Shown here: piece by piece, positions 8,297 through 16,758 of the stretch
How positions within the stretch are numbered: position 1 is the stretch's first letter
Layout: each line of letters begins with the position of its first letter
NCBI GenBank assembly: GCA_023957335.1
Contig: JAMLHC010000003.1
Coordinates: forward strand, 434,001 to 498,000
Source of the DNA: Bacteroidota bacterium
Lineage (GTDB): Bacteria > Bacteroidota > Bacteroidia > NS11-12g > UBA955
Direction: 5' to 3'
DNA length: 64,000 nt
Made by a program: the position numbers and the translations under genes
The notes under the pieces: model-generated
Told to the model about the DNA's origin: nothing
What the model saw: only the letters and a program-made list of their open reading frames with translations
Database searches by the model: none

Positions 8297-8821
8297 ATGA
8301 AAAACACAATCACAACCCTAAGTATGTTTTGCTTTGCAATGCTCATAAGCTGCTGCAAAGACGACACCACCACCCCAAACGGAGACAAACCCGGCACCGC
8401 CTCTTACATGGAAGCTACCATAAATGGCGAACCATGGAAAGCGTGTAGGAGAATAGGAGCAGTAGGGGAAGAAAATTTATATGCTTTCTACTTTCCTGCT
8501 GATGGGTATTTACAAATGCAATGCACCGATTATTGTAGAAAATTTCAAGAGACAAGCACCTCCATATTTTTTGAAACCTCATCTCTTTATGACACAGGAT
8601 ATTATCCGTTATCAATGTTTAACAGAGCTAATTTTTCCCTTAACGCTCCATCGGGCTGTAGATATGCCAATGTTGATAGCCTGAATGGCTGGTTTTACCT
8701 CAAAGAAATCAACACCGAAAAGAAGTACATGAGTGGGGAGTTTGGATTTACGGGTTATTGTGAAGCCAATGATTCAACCATTACTATAACCGAAGGAAGA
8801 TTTAACAGAATACCATACTAA
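8297..8821 (+). CDS. Small lipoprotein, second copy of the duplicated unit
   Basis: This 174-residue paralogue of the protein at 7483 has lipobox LISC-CKDD, the same MEATINGEPWKACRRIGA opening and the same EINTEKKYMSGEF..FTGYCEANDSTI ending. The centre (residues 60-125) is strongly diverged. It lies 19 bp upstream of the large secreted hydrolase and is probably cotranscribed. The family is unknown to me. Confidence 0.75.
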   Translation: MKNTITTLSMFCFAMLISCCKDDTTTPNGDKPGTASYMEATINGEPWKACRRIGAVGEENLYAFYFPADGYLQMQCTDYCRKFQETSTSIFFETSSLYDTGYYPLSMFNRANFSLNAPSGCRYANVDSLNGWFYLKEINTEKKYMSGEFGFTGYCEANDSTITITEGRFNRIPY

Positions 8822-8840
8822 AATTAAATATTAAAAAAAA

Positions 8841-11648
8841 ATGAAAAAACAATTACTAATCATTGCAGCAGCGTTGCTTATGACTGCTGCGGCAAACGCC
8901 CAAAGCGCAGACTCCATTCAGGCGCAATGGACACACAGCGGATTATTCGCCAAAGGCGACTACAAGATTTTCAGCACCACAGACACAAGCCTCGAACTTA
9001 TTGACAAGCCCATTATAGTGGTGGAGGGTTGGGACCCTTTCGGGATTTTTAATCCTGATGATATTTACGAACAGTTTAACGATGACAAAACAAATCTTCT
9101 TGGCGATTCATTAAGAGAAAGAGGCTACGACATCATAGTGCTGAACTTTGAGGAAGGGGCGGGGTGGATACAGGATAACGCCTTTTTACTTATGGAATTG
9201 ATTGACAGGATAAATGCCAACAAGGTAGGCAATGAAAAGATAATAGTTTGCGGCATCAGCATGGGAGGGCTTGCGGCTCGCTATGCCCTTACATTTATGG
9301 AAGGATTCGGTTGGAATCATGACTGCGGGCTTTTTATCAGCTTTGACACACCGCAAAAAGGGGCAAATGTCCCTCTCGGCTCTCAGGTTTTTGCATTGAA
9401 AACCCCTTTTCTACAAACTATTTTAGGGCAGGTTATCACAAGCAAGCCTGCATCAAGGCAAATGCTCGTAAACACAGCAGACCCATTTGACTTAGACCTT
9501 GATGCCACAAACGAAAGTCATCCGCATGAGGATTTTGAAGATTTGTTTGAAGAACTTGAGATCAGGGGCTACCCGCAGCAAACCCGCAACATAGCCATAT
9601 CCAACGGAGTGATAAACGGACAGCGACAACCAAACTTAAATAATCAACCAATGCAAGCAGGCGATGTTTTTCTTTCTGCTAAGTGGAGCTCCGGCATAGG
9701 CTCGTGTGGAGTTGAAAAGTATATGATGAAACAAGCCAAAGCACAAGGCGACAGCAGTAACAGCGATGTCTATGTCTCCAGTCAGCAGTATTGTGAGCCT
9801 GGCGGTGGAAACTTTTTTCAATTTATTTCTAACTTTATCAATGGGCGGTATGAACCAAGGCACGGAAGCAATGTAATGAAATTCTACCCCACAGAGCAGG
9901 GCTGGGACTTTGCCCCCGGCTCCCAAGACCCCATTATCCACCCTCTTATATCCGAGATTGCTTTGGATAGCACTCAGATTGAAATTCTGTCTGTTCCAAC
10001 CACATTTATCACTACTTGCAGCGCATTAGACATAGACACAAATGTACTGGTCAATATTTTTGACATCAACGCAGACATACATTCTCCGTTCAGCGAGTTC
10101 TATGCACCCAATATCGCCAATCAGAGCCATACAGCCCTGCCTACCATCACCGCCAACTGGCTTTTTAACCAGATTGTTCGCGAAAACCTCGACACCCTGT
10201 TTTTCACGAATGATTCGTACAACTACGCCCAAGACGCCAATTCATTCCTGTTCAAAGTTGTCAAGGTGGCAGCAGGAGGCAAGCTGCAAATCAACCAAAA
10301 CATGGGCGCAGACGAAAGGGTAAAAAACTTTGAAAACGGCAACGCCATTACTGTACCTGACAGCTCAACATTCAGACTAAAAACATGGTCGGGAGCAAAC
10401 AACAAAACCACAGTAATCAACGATTCTGCGGGTCAGATAATCATCGGAGACCCTTTTTCAAACAGAAGAGGCGAACTTATTATTTCTTATGGGTGTGCGC
10501 TTGAGTTAGGTTCTCATAGCACATTGGTTGTCAATGGCAACAGCAAGCTAATCATCGAATACGGAGCAAACCTCAAATTCCACCCCAATGCCCAGATTAT
10601 CCTGAACGGACACAACGCCATACTGGAAATTCGGGGCAATCTGACAATAATGAACGGAGCAACCTTTACAGTAGCAGGCGGTGCAAACGGCATGGGCAAA
10701 ATCATTTTCAACAAAGACTGGACACCCGACCAACCCGACTATGTGGACGGCAACGGTGATTTTGTGTTAAACGGTACAAGCAAAAACACCCCTCATATAG
10801 AAATCTATGGCAATATCGGGCTTAAATTCGGATACGGATTGAACAAGGTAGAAATCAAAAACACCGAAATCATCATAGACCAGCCTTCCACCCTTTGCTT
10901 TTTGAACAACATAACCAAAATGGAGAATGTGAAAGTAAGCCCCATAAACGGCATGAGGCACGGAGGCATTAAAGCCGTCAACCGCAGCCAGCATTTCCGC
11001 AATGTGGACATTTACTTTGCCAAAACAGGCATCACCGTTTTCAACAACGGATACAACGGCAGTATGCTGCTTCAAGACGTAACCGTTTCGCACTCGGATT
11101 ATGGTATCCATGCCGTGGGTGGATGCAGAATAAACCATAACAAAGGCGGGCTTAACAACATAGGGCTAACCGCCTTTTTGGGCAGTGGATTGTTAGGCAA
11201 CAGCGGTGTCAGAGGGGTAGGCATCAGCAGAGACATAACCTTTCCGATGGTTGTCGGAGGCAGGGTCGGGCTGAATGTTCAAGGTTATGCAGGAGGCGTG
11301 TTCGACATTCGCAGAAACACCGTTGTTGATTTCCAAGCAGGAGTGTCGGTAAACAACAGCAGGGCAGACCTGAGGTGCAACAATATTTTCTTTAACCAAA
11401 AAGGCATTTTTGCAAGCGATGCAAGACTCAGCCTTGTCAGAAATAACCTGTCCAATAACGACCATTCATGGACTCAATACGGTGGCACATACCACATAGA
11501 AAACGGACTGAACTATTTCCACGCAAACGATTTCTATTTTGAACATTGGAACTTAGCCGTATCGCAATACAAATACAGCAATCCTGCGTATGTATATAAC
11601 ACCAATACCCCTCAATACTTTGTGCCGGATGCGCAAAACGTCTTCTAA
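8841..11648 (+). CDS. Secreted alpha/beta hydrolase (lipase-like) with beta-helix region; 5' part of a frameshifted gene
   Basis: This 935-residue frame starts with a signal peptide ending ANA-QS. Residues about 50-330 form an alpha/beta-hydrolase domain: IIVVEGWDPFGIFN is the first strand and oxyanion region, and CGISMGGLAARYAL carries the GxSxGG nucleophile elbow of lipases and PGAP1-like esterases. Residues about 480-900 have many short repeats of the type GxLxIxxGAxLxxxxNAxIxLNGxxAxLEIRGNLTI, typical of a right-handed beta-helix. The frame stops at 11648, but homologous-looking coding sequence continues at once in another frame to 12859 and ends in a T9SS sorting domain. One missing A in the run at 11635-11638 would join them into a protein of about 1,339 residues. 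Substrate is unknown. A lipid or ester in the cell envelope of other cells, or in the environment, is plausible. Confidence 0.8.
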   Translation: MKKQLLIIAAALLMTAAANAQSADSIQAQWTHSGLFAKGDYKIFSTTDTSLELIDKPIIVVEGWDPFGIFNPDDIYEQFNDDKTNLLGDSLRERGYDIIVLNFEEGAGWIQDNAFLLMELIDRINANKVGNEKIIVCGISMGGLAARYALTFMEGFGWNHDCGLFISFDTPQKGANVPLGSQVFALKTPFLQTILGQVITSKPASRQMLVNTADPFDLDLDATNESHPHEDFEDLFEELEIRGYPQQTRNIAISNGVINGQRQPNLNNQPMQAGDVFLSAKWSSGIGSCGVEKYMMKQAKAQGDSSNSDVYVSSQQYCEPGGGNFFQFISNFINGRYEPRHGSNVMKFYPTEQGWDFAPGSQDPIIHPLISEIALDSTQIEILSVPTTFITTCSALDIDTNVLVNIFDINADIHSPFSEFYAPNIANQSHTALPTITANWLFNQIVRENLDTLFFTNDSYNYAQDANSFLFKVVKVAAGGKLQINQNMGADERVKNFENGNAITVPDSSTFRLKTWSGANNKTTVINDSAGQIIIGDPFSNRRGELIISYGCALELGSHSTLVVNGNSKLIIEYGANLKFHPNAQIILNGHNAILEIRGNLTIMNGATFTVAGGANGMGKIIFNKDWTPDQPDYVDGNGDFVLNGTSKNTPHIEIYGNIGLKFGYGLNKVEIKNTEIIIDQPSTLCFLNNITKMENVKVSPINGMRHGGIKAVNRSQHFRNVDIYFAKTGITVFNNGYNGSMLLQDVTVSHSDYGIHAVGGCRINHNKGGLNNIGLTAFLGSGLLGNSGVRGVGISRDITFPMVVGGRVGLNVQGYAGGVFDIRRNTVVDFQAGVSVNNSRADLRCNNIFFNQKGIFASDARLSLVRNNLSNNDHSWTQYGGTYHIENGLNYFHANDFYFEHWNLAVSQYKYSNPAYVYNTNTPQYFVPDAQNVF

Positions 11649-11710
11649 TTGGACACAATCCCGCGGACGGGTTCAGTTACAACAAAGATTATTATATTAA
11701 CTCAGTCGGT

Positions 11711-12859
11711 TTGTATCCGCCCCCCGAACCCATTATGGGAAGCCTCGCACAGAACACCCCGTTGTCCTACAACAATTTCTCCAATACGGATGTAACAGCT
11801 TGTCCCGAGATTAACACCTCTTCTTCGCCTATGGGCACAACCACAAGTTCTGACATCTTTAAGTCCCCGCCTCCCATGACGTATAATTCAGGTGTGATAA
11901 ACGGAGGCTGGGGTGGCGACATTCCCGTTGATGGCGGAAGTGCAGACCTTGTGCTGAATGACATAAAAAACAGAATTTACGATTACAACTCTATCCCCGA
12001 CATCACATCCATAGTAAGCAACTTGTCAGATATTTTGTTTTATCCTTATCAAATGACAGAAACGCAAATAGTGTTATTACCTTATGTTGTTAATGACGAT
12101 ACTCTTTATGTGCAGGACACAATAGAAGTAATCCTGATAGAAGAAGAAGCCTTGACATCGGTACTGATGAATGCGTATCATCTCATGCTTGAGTGTGTTT
12201 CGCGTGCACATGAGGTTTCGTCCTATGAGTTGAATGACTCTTTTCAACTCTTCTATGCGGTGGCAAACACGTTGCTGGACAATATAGACGACCTCATTAT
12301 TCTTTCACAAAACAACCACTTTCTTTGGTCTGCCGTCCCGTTCAATCTTTACATTGACAAAACAAATATCCAACGATTTGTTTATGAATTGGACAATGCA
12401 CAAACAACGCTGACACAAGCAACAAGCTATATTGCCCTCCCCTTCCAACAAAACATATACGAAAGGCTGAGTTGTATTCTCGATGCAGAAATCTCCATTC
12501 GCGACAGCCTAACCTTGCCACAGGACATAGAGAGTAACCATCCTTGCTTATTTGCAGATTACAGCAATATTCCGCCAATGTTACAAAGTATGGCGTTGTC
12601 AAACAAGCCATTGTCCAACTCCAAGACAGACCCTACTATTACTATCTACCCTAATCCCGCATCCAAAGAACTGTTTGTACAAACAGCAGCAGACGCAGGC
12701 ACTTATTTCATCTACAATATTGCCGGCAGCCTTGTCGCAGCAGGCAGACTCAACGACAAGAGAATAGACATCAGCGAACTGAGCGAAGGCTTGTATTTCA
12801 TCCGCCTCAATACCGCTACACAAACCCGCCATGCCAAGTTTGTGGTTGTGAAGGAATAG
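11711..12859 (+). CDS. 3' part of the frameshifted hydrolase gene, with T9SS type A sorting domain
   Basis: This frame has no signal peptide. It starts on a TTG (11711) and the first ATG is at 11735, so it is unlikely to be an independent gene. It can be read upstream without a stop through LLIGHNPADGFSYNKDYYIN to the end of the preceding frame at about 11640. The C-terminal 75 residues (TITIYPNPASKELFVQ, then GTYFIYNIAGSLVAAGRL, DISELSEGLYFIRL, KFVVVKE) are a textbook type A T9SS sorting domain, which routes the protein through the outer membrane and usually anchors it on the surface. Without the frame repair the hydrolase half would be secreted to the periplasm only. Confidence 0.7.
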   Translation: MYPPPEPIMGSLAQNTPLSYNNFSNTDVTACPEINTSSSPMGTTTSSDIFKSPPPMTYNSGVINGGWGGDIPVDGGSADLVLNDIKNRIYDYNSIPDITSIVSNLSDILFYPYQMTETQIVLLPYVVNDDTLYVQDTIEVILIEEEALTSVLMNAYHLMLECVSRAHEVSSYELNDSFQLFYAVANTLLDNIDDLIILSQNNHFLWSAVPFNLYIDKTNIQRFVYELDNAQTTLTQATSYIALPFQQNIYERLSCILDAEISIRDSLTLPQDIESNHPCLFADYSNIPPMLQSMALSNKPLSNSKTDPTITIYPNPASKELFVQTAADAGTYFIYNIAGSLVAAGRLNDKRIDISELSEGLYFIRLNTATQTRHAKFVVVKE

Positions 12860-12889
12860 AAAGAGATAAAAACAATCGAGAGTGCAGTT

Positions 12890-12912
12890 GTGGCGGGTGT
12901 TGCCCCCGCCAC
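12890..12912. terminator. GC-rich hairpin after the hydrolase gene
   Basis: GTGGCGGG (12890-12897) pairs with CCCGCCAC (12905-12912) around a 7-nt loop. The core GTGGCGGGTGTTGC is the reverse-orientation counterpart of the hairpin after nirK (reverse complement GTGGCGAGTGTTGC). It may be a terminator, or one of a family of REP-like palindromes. Confidence 0.65.
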
Positions 12913-12942
12913 TTCTAGCATTGTCATATTAACCTTTTAACA

Positions 12943-12950
12943 TATTTTTG
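12943..12950 (+). promoter_or_regulatory. -7 box TATTTTTG for the SUMF1-like/SCO pair
   Basis: TATTTTTG matches TAnnTTTG and lies 25 bp before the ATG at 12976. The two maturation genes therefore seem to have their own promoter, independent of nirK. Confidence 0.5.
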
Positions 12951-12975
12951 CACCTATATCGAACTGCCTAAACCC

Positions 12976-13821
12976 ATGTACAAATATTTCAGTCTCCTGT
13001 CCCTTGCTTTCATGCTGATCTCATGTGACAAACAAAAGGAAACATACTCACCTGTTGTTCAGAATGAGAGTACGGATACGGACACCCTGCAACCAATCCA
13101 AGTAAACGTAAACATGGTGTATATTCCCGGTGGCGACTATCTCCCTTTTTATGGAGAAGATAGTGTTTTGGTTCACGTTTCTCCTTTTATGATGGACGAA
13201 CGCCCTGTTACCAATCAAGAATTTCTTGCGTTTGTAACGGCTAATCCCCAATGGCGTAAGTCTGCCGTAAAAAGGGTATATGCAGACAGCAACTATCTGA
13301 AACTATGGGTATCTGATCTTGAGTTGCCCGCAGGTGCTGACCCCAATGCCCCGGTTTGCAATGTGTCTTGGTTTGCTGCCAAATGGTTTGCCGAGAGCGT
13401 TGGCAAAAGGCTGCCCACGCTGGATGAATGGGAATTCGTTGCAATGGCAGATGCCGACACTCCTAATGCCAGACGCAAACCGTCTTATTCGGACTATATT
13501 GTGGACTTATATTTAGTTAAAAATAAACATTTGAACCAAGTAAAACAAAGCCCGCCTAATTATTGGGGTGTTTACAACATGTTTGACTTAATTTGGGAAT
13601 GGACCGATGATTTTAACTCGATTATGATTACCGGAGATTCACGCACAGGGCAATATGACGACAAAGGTTTGTTTTGTGCCGGGGCAGCCACCAACTCCAC
13701 AGACGTAATGAACTATGCTGCTTTTATGCGCTTTGGTTTGAGAACCTCACTCAAAGCACGATATACTGTCGCAAACCTTGGATTCAGATGTGCCAAAGAT
13801 GCACCCGCAACTAAAAATTAA
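12976..13821 (+). CDS. Formylglycine-generating-enzyme-like (SUMF1/PvdO/EgtB-type) lipoprotein
   Basis: This 281-residue protein has a lipoprotein signal (LISC, Cys17), so it is exported. The FGE-sulfatase fold is recognisable from VYIPGGDYLPF, MMDERPVTNQEFLAFV, NVSWFAAKWFAESVGKRLPTLDEWEFVA and the terminal LGFRCAKD. Family members include sulfatase-activating enzymes and many proteins of other roles. The copper-binding Cys pair of true FGE is not evident, so sulfatase activation is doubtful. It lies 8 bp before an SCO protein, and such genes recur near nirK and nosZ in Bacteroidota. A role in maturation or electron supply for NirK is inferred from that context. Confidence 0.8.
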   Translation: MYKYFSLLSLAFMLISCDKQKETYSPVVQNESTDTDTLQPIQVNVNMVYIPGGDYLPFYGEDSVLVHVSPFMMDERPVTNQEFLAFVTANPQWRKSAVKRVYADSNYLKLWVSDLELPAGADPNAPVCNVSWFAAKWFAESVGKRLPTLDEWEFVAMADADTPNARRKPSYSDYIVDLYLVKNKHLNQVKQSPPNYWGVYNMFDLIWEWTDDFNSIMITGDSRTGQYDDKGLFCAGAATNSTDVMNYAAFMRFGLRTSLKARYTVANLGFRCAKDAPATKN

Positions 13822-13829
13822 TACATACA

Positions 13830-14405
13830 ATGAAATACCTTAATATTCTTTTTGCTTCTTTACTCTTGGTTTCATGTTCAAATAACAACCCCAAGAATAG
13901 TGAAATCCCCTCGGAATCAATCTTTAACCTGACATCAGAATGGCAAAATCAAGAGGGTGAAAAATTGCACCTTAAAGATTTGCAAGGCAAAACGCTTGTT
14001 GTTGTGATGATCTATACACACTGCAAAGCCGCCTGTCCTATTTTAGTTTCTAAAATGAAAAAAATTGAAGCAAAAATAGACCGCAAATACATTGATAATG
14101 TTTCACTTGTCCTTGTATCCATTGACCCTGAAAATGACACACCTGAGCAATTAAAGAAATTTGCCAAAACCAATAAGATGGAAGCCAAACAATGGATATT
14201 TCTTCGTTCAAACGAACTTGCAACCCAAGAGTTTGCCAATGTTCTTTCCATGAAATACAAAAAAATTGACCCTGTTGATTTCTCTCACTCTAATATCATC
14301 ACGGTTTTTGATCCCAGGGGCACCCTGATTAACCAAGAAGAAGGAACTGAAATTGACGTTGAGAAAGTTGTTTCTACGGTAAACAAAACCGCACAAAAAG
14401 GCTAA
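13830..14405 (+). CDS. SCO1/SenC/PrrC-family copper chaperone, lipoprotein
   Basis: This 191-residue thioredoxin-fold protein has a lipoprotein signal (LVSC). The copper site of SCO proteins is intact: CxxxC in YTHCKAACPIL and the distant His in DFSHSNIITV. SIDPENDTPEQLKKF is the usual SCO helix after the second strand. SCO proteins deliver copper or reduce Cys ligands for cytochrome oxidase and, in denitrifiers, for copper reductases. Here the likely client is NirK, 11 kb upstream. It follows the FGE-like gene by 8 bp, and its 3' end overlaps the convergent deacetylase gene by 4 bp. Confidence 0.9.
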   Translation: MKYLNILFASLLLVSCSNNNPKNSEIPSESIFNLTSEWQNQEGEKLHLKDLQGKTLVVVMIYTHCKAACPILVSKMKKIEAKIDRKYIDNVSLVLVSIDPENDTPEQLKKFAKTNKMEAKQWIFLRSNELATQEFANVLSMKYKKIDPVDFSHSNIITVFDPRGTLINQEEGTEIDVEKVVSTVNKTAQKG

Positions 14406-15022
14406 GAATCACTAAGTGCTTCAGACCTAAATCCGTTTTCATCTAAAAACTTTAAATAAGCCGGCAACAGAAATCTCAAGTTCTGTTCTGCTTTTACAGA
14501 ATCATGAAAAACAATGATTTGACCTGCTTCAGTTTTCTTTTTGAGTTTTTCCAATGCTTTTGGCAAATTAAGCGTAGGATAAAAATCACCGCTTAGCAAA
14601 GTCCACATAATAATCTCATAACCATCTTTTAATACTTGTGTTTGGGCTGTGGTAATTCTGCCGTAAGGCGGGCGAAAAAGTCTGCTGTCCACAAGTTCTC
14701 TGCACTGATTTATATTGCCAACATATTCTCTTATGGGTGTTTTCCAACCTTTCAGATGATTAAAAGTATGATTACCCGTTTTGTGCCCTTCTGCCAAAAT
14801 CTGACGATATGTATCAGGGTATTTTTGAACATTGTCTCCAACACAAAAAAAAGTAGCCTTATAGTTATGTTCTTTGAGTTGTTGTAATACCCAAGAAGTG
14901 ATTTCGGGATGCGGACCATCGTCAAAGGTTAGATAAACAGTCTTCTCATCTACTTTTTTGCGCCACGTATAATGACTAAAAATCTTGTCTATTGCCGGAG
15001 GTATAACTTGCGGATAAAGCAT
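14402..15022 (-). CDS. Polysaccharide deacetylase (NodB-type)
   Basis: This 206-residue protein is essentially one NodB domain. Motif 1 is TFDDGPHP, motif 2 HTFNHLKGW after GHKTGN, motif 3 RPPYGR, and FHDS supplies the late His. The metal triad Asp-His-His is complete, so it should remove N-acetyl groups from a GlcNAc-containing polymer (peptidoglycan, chitin or an exopolysaccharide). There is no clear signal peptide, as in several short Bacteroidota members. It overlaps the SCO gene tail-to-tail by 4 bp. Confidence 0.88.
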   Translation of the reverse strand: MLYPQVIPPAIDKIFSHYTWRKKVDEKTVYLTFDDGPHPEITSWVLQQLKEHNYKATFFCVGDNVQKYPDTYRQILAEGHKTGNHTFNHLKGWKTPIREYVGNINQCRELVDSRLFRPPYGRITTAQTQVLKDGYEIIMWTLLSGDFYPTLNLPKALEKLKKKTEAGQIIVFHDSVKAEQNLRFLLPAYLKFLDENGFRSEALSDS

Positions 15023-15073
15023 GCAGAAGGTTTATGAATATGACAAAATCAAGTGCAATTTAATAAGTTGTGT

Positions 15074-16717
15074 TTATGCTCCATTTTCTTTCACAATCTT
15101 GTTCAGCCACTTCAATATAGAAAGTGCTAACACAGTTGCAATCATTAACAAGACAAAGTTAGTCCAAAAGAAATTGGCTTTGTGTTCATAATCATACCAC
15201 ATGCTTGCCAAAACGCCAGACAATTTATTTCCAATTGCGGTTGAGAGAAAGAAACCACCCATCATTAAGGCTGTAATACGCGGTGGGCTGAGCTTAGACA
15301 CTAAAGACAAGCCCATAGGACTGAGACACAGTTCTCCGACAGTAATCACGCCATAACAAGCTACCAACCAAAGAGGCGAAACCTTGACTGCTCCATTACT
15401 CCCAATATATGCTGCAGCAACCATAACCAGACAAGATAGGGCAGATATAAACAATCCCAAAGCAATTTTGCTCGGTGTGGAAGGCTCTCTGTTTCTGCGT
15501 CCTAACATCAAAAATATTCCCACAACAATCGGGGTGAGAATAATAATCCAAAAAGGGTTTACAGACTGAAAAAGCTCGGTATTAATGATATATGCACTTT
15601 GTCCTTCCGCTGGTAGTGTATGGGGCGATGCATTTCTAAAATAAATATCCCTCCCAAGTTCTTTGACTGTATTGCCCGATTCATCCTTAACCACGCTAAA
15701 CTGCTCATCATAAACCGTTACTTCCTTTTCTTCATACTTGATTTCCTCGGCAAGATATAGTTTGTTCAAAGGTTTTTCCAGACTTTCCGACACACTGCGG
15801 TCTGTATAAAATTTAGCCCAACGAGTCAATGCAGTGCCATTCTGTTTGAACACCGCCCAAAACATGATACTAACAGCAAAAATGGCAAGCAAAGCAGCAA
15901 TGGGTCTTTTTTCAAATGTATTAGCTTTAAAATAGAGAGAAACATAAAAAATAATAACCGGAATACAAGCGAAAATGAAAGCATCTGTACTGTCACTGCC
16001 TAAGATATTGCCGGGGATGAACCAACCGATTGCACCGGAAAGGATAGCCGGCACAAACACCATTAGCAAAACACGGCTAAGGCTCATATCGCCTGCTTGT
16101 TTGGGTTTAATAATATTCGCCTGTTTATAGTGTTTCAACCCGAATGAAAACACAACCAATCCCAAAAACATACCTATACCTGCGGTCATAAACGCTGCAC
16201 CCCAGTCAAACTTGTTGCGCATAAAGGCTGCAATGATGTTGCATATAAACGCACCAATATTGATACCCATATAGAAAATGCTATAACCCGAATCTTTGTA
16301 TGGTTTATACTTTTCTTCCGAATATAAATTACCCAATAAGGTGGAAATATTGGGTTTGAACATCCCATTACCCAAAATTATCAATGCCAATGCCACATAG
16401 AACGAAGTCATACCGGGAATTGCCAATGCAATATAGCCGGCACCCATCATGGTTCCACCAATATAAACGGATTTGACATAGCCCAAAATCCTATCGGCTA
16501 TAAAACCTCCTAAAAAAGGCGTTAGGTAAGTAAGTGCAATGAAAGTTCCGAAAATATCGTCTGCATTTCGGTCGCCAAAAGCCATTCCGCCCTTGTCCAC
16601 ATCAATCATATACAGCACAAATATGCCCAGCATCAAATAATAGCCAAATCGTTCCCACATTTCGGTAAAGAACAGATATGGCAGTGCCGCAGGGTGTTTC
16701 TTGTTTGTATTTGTCAT
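15074..16717 (-). CDS. POT/PTR2-family proton-coupled oligopeptide transporter
   Basis: This 547-residue polytopic protein belongs to the major facilitator superfamily. The family motif ExxERFGYY is visible as FFTEMWERFGYYLML near residue 20, and GGFIADRILGYVKSVYIGG matches the loop 2-3 signature. GNGMFKPNISTLLGNLY is the PTR2 signature 2. A hydrophilic insertion of about 80 residues (around 315-390) sits between helices, as in other long Bacteroidota POT proteins. It should import di- and tripeptides with protons across the inner membrane. Confidence 0.88.
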   Translation of the reverse strand: MTNTNKKHPAALPYLFFTEMWERFGYYLMLGIFVLYMIDVDKGGMAFGDRNADDIFGTFIALTYLTPFLGGFIADRILGYVKSVYIGGTMMGAGYIALAIPGMTSFYVALALIILGNGMFKPNISTLLGNLYSEEKYKPYKDSGYSIFYMGINIGAFICNIIAAFMRNKFDWGAAFMTAGIGMFLGLVVFSFGLKHYKQANIIKPKQAGDMSLSRVLLMVFVPAILSGAIGWFIPGNILGSDSTDAFIFACIPVIIFYVSLYFKANTFEKRPIAALLAIFAVSIMFWAVFKQNGTALTRWAKFYTDRSVSESLEKPLNKLYLAEEIKYEEKEVTVYDEQFSVVKDESGNTVKELGRDIYFRNASPHTLPAEGQSAYIINTELFQSVNPFWIIILTPIVVGIFLMLGRRNREPSTPSKIALGLFISALSCLVMVAAAYIGSNGAVKVSPLWLVACYGVITVGELCLSPMGLSLVSKLSPPRITALMMGGFFLSTAIGNKLSGVLASMWYDYEHKANFFWTNFVLLMIATVLALSILKWLNKIVKENGA

Positions 16718-16758
16718 TCTAATATTATGTTTTAATTGTTATATGTAGAAATTCAGAT

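Noticed and set aside
10767..11138. Antisense open frame of 123 codons inside the hydrolase gene
   Set aside because: It lies opposite the repetitive beta-helix coding region, has no start context or family, and is explained as a shadow of the sense frame.
12976..13821. Calling the FGE-like gene a true sulfatase-activating enzyme
   Set aside because: No sulfatase of the activated Cys/Ser type is nearby and the expected catalytic Cys pair is not evident; only the fold is supported.
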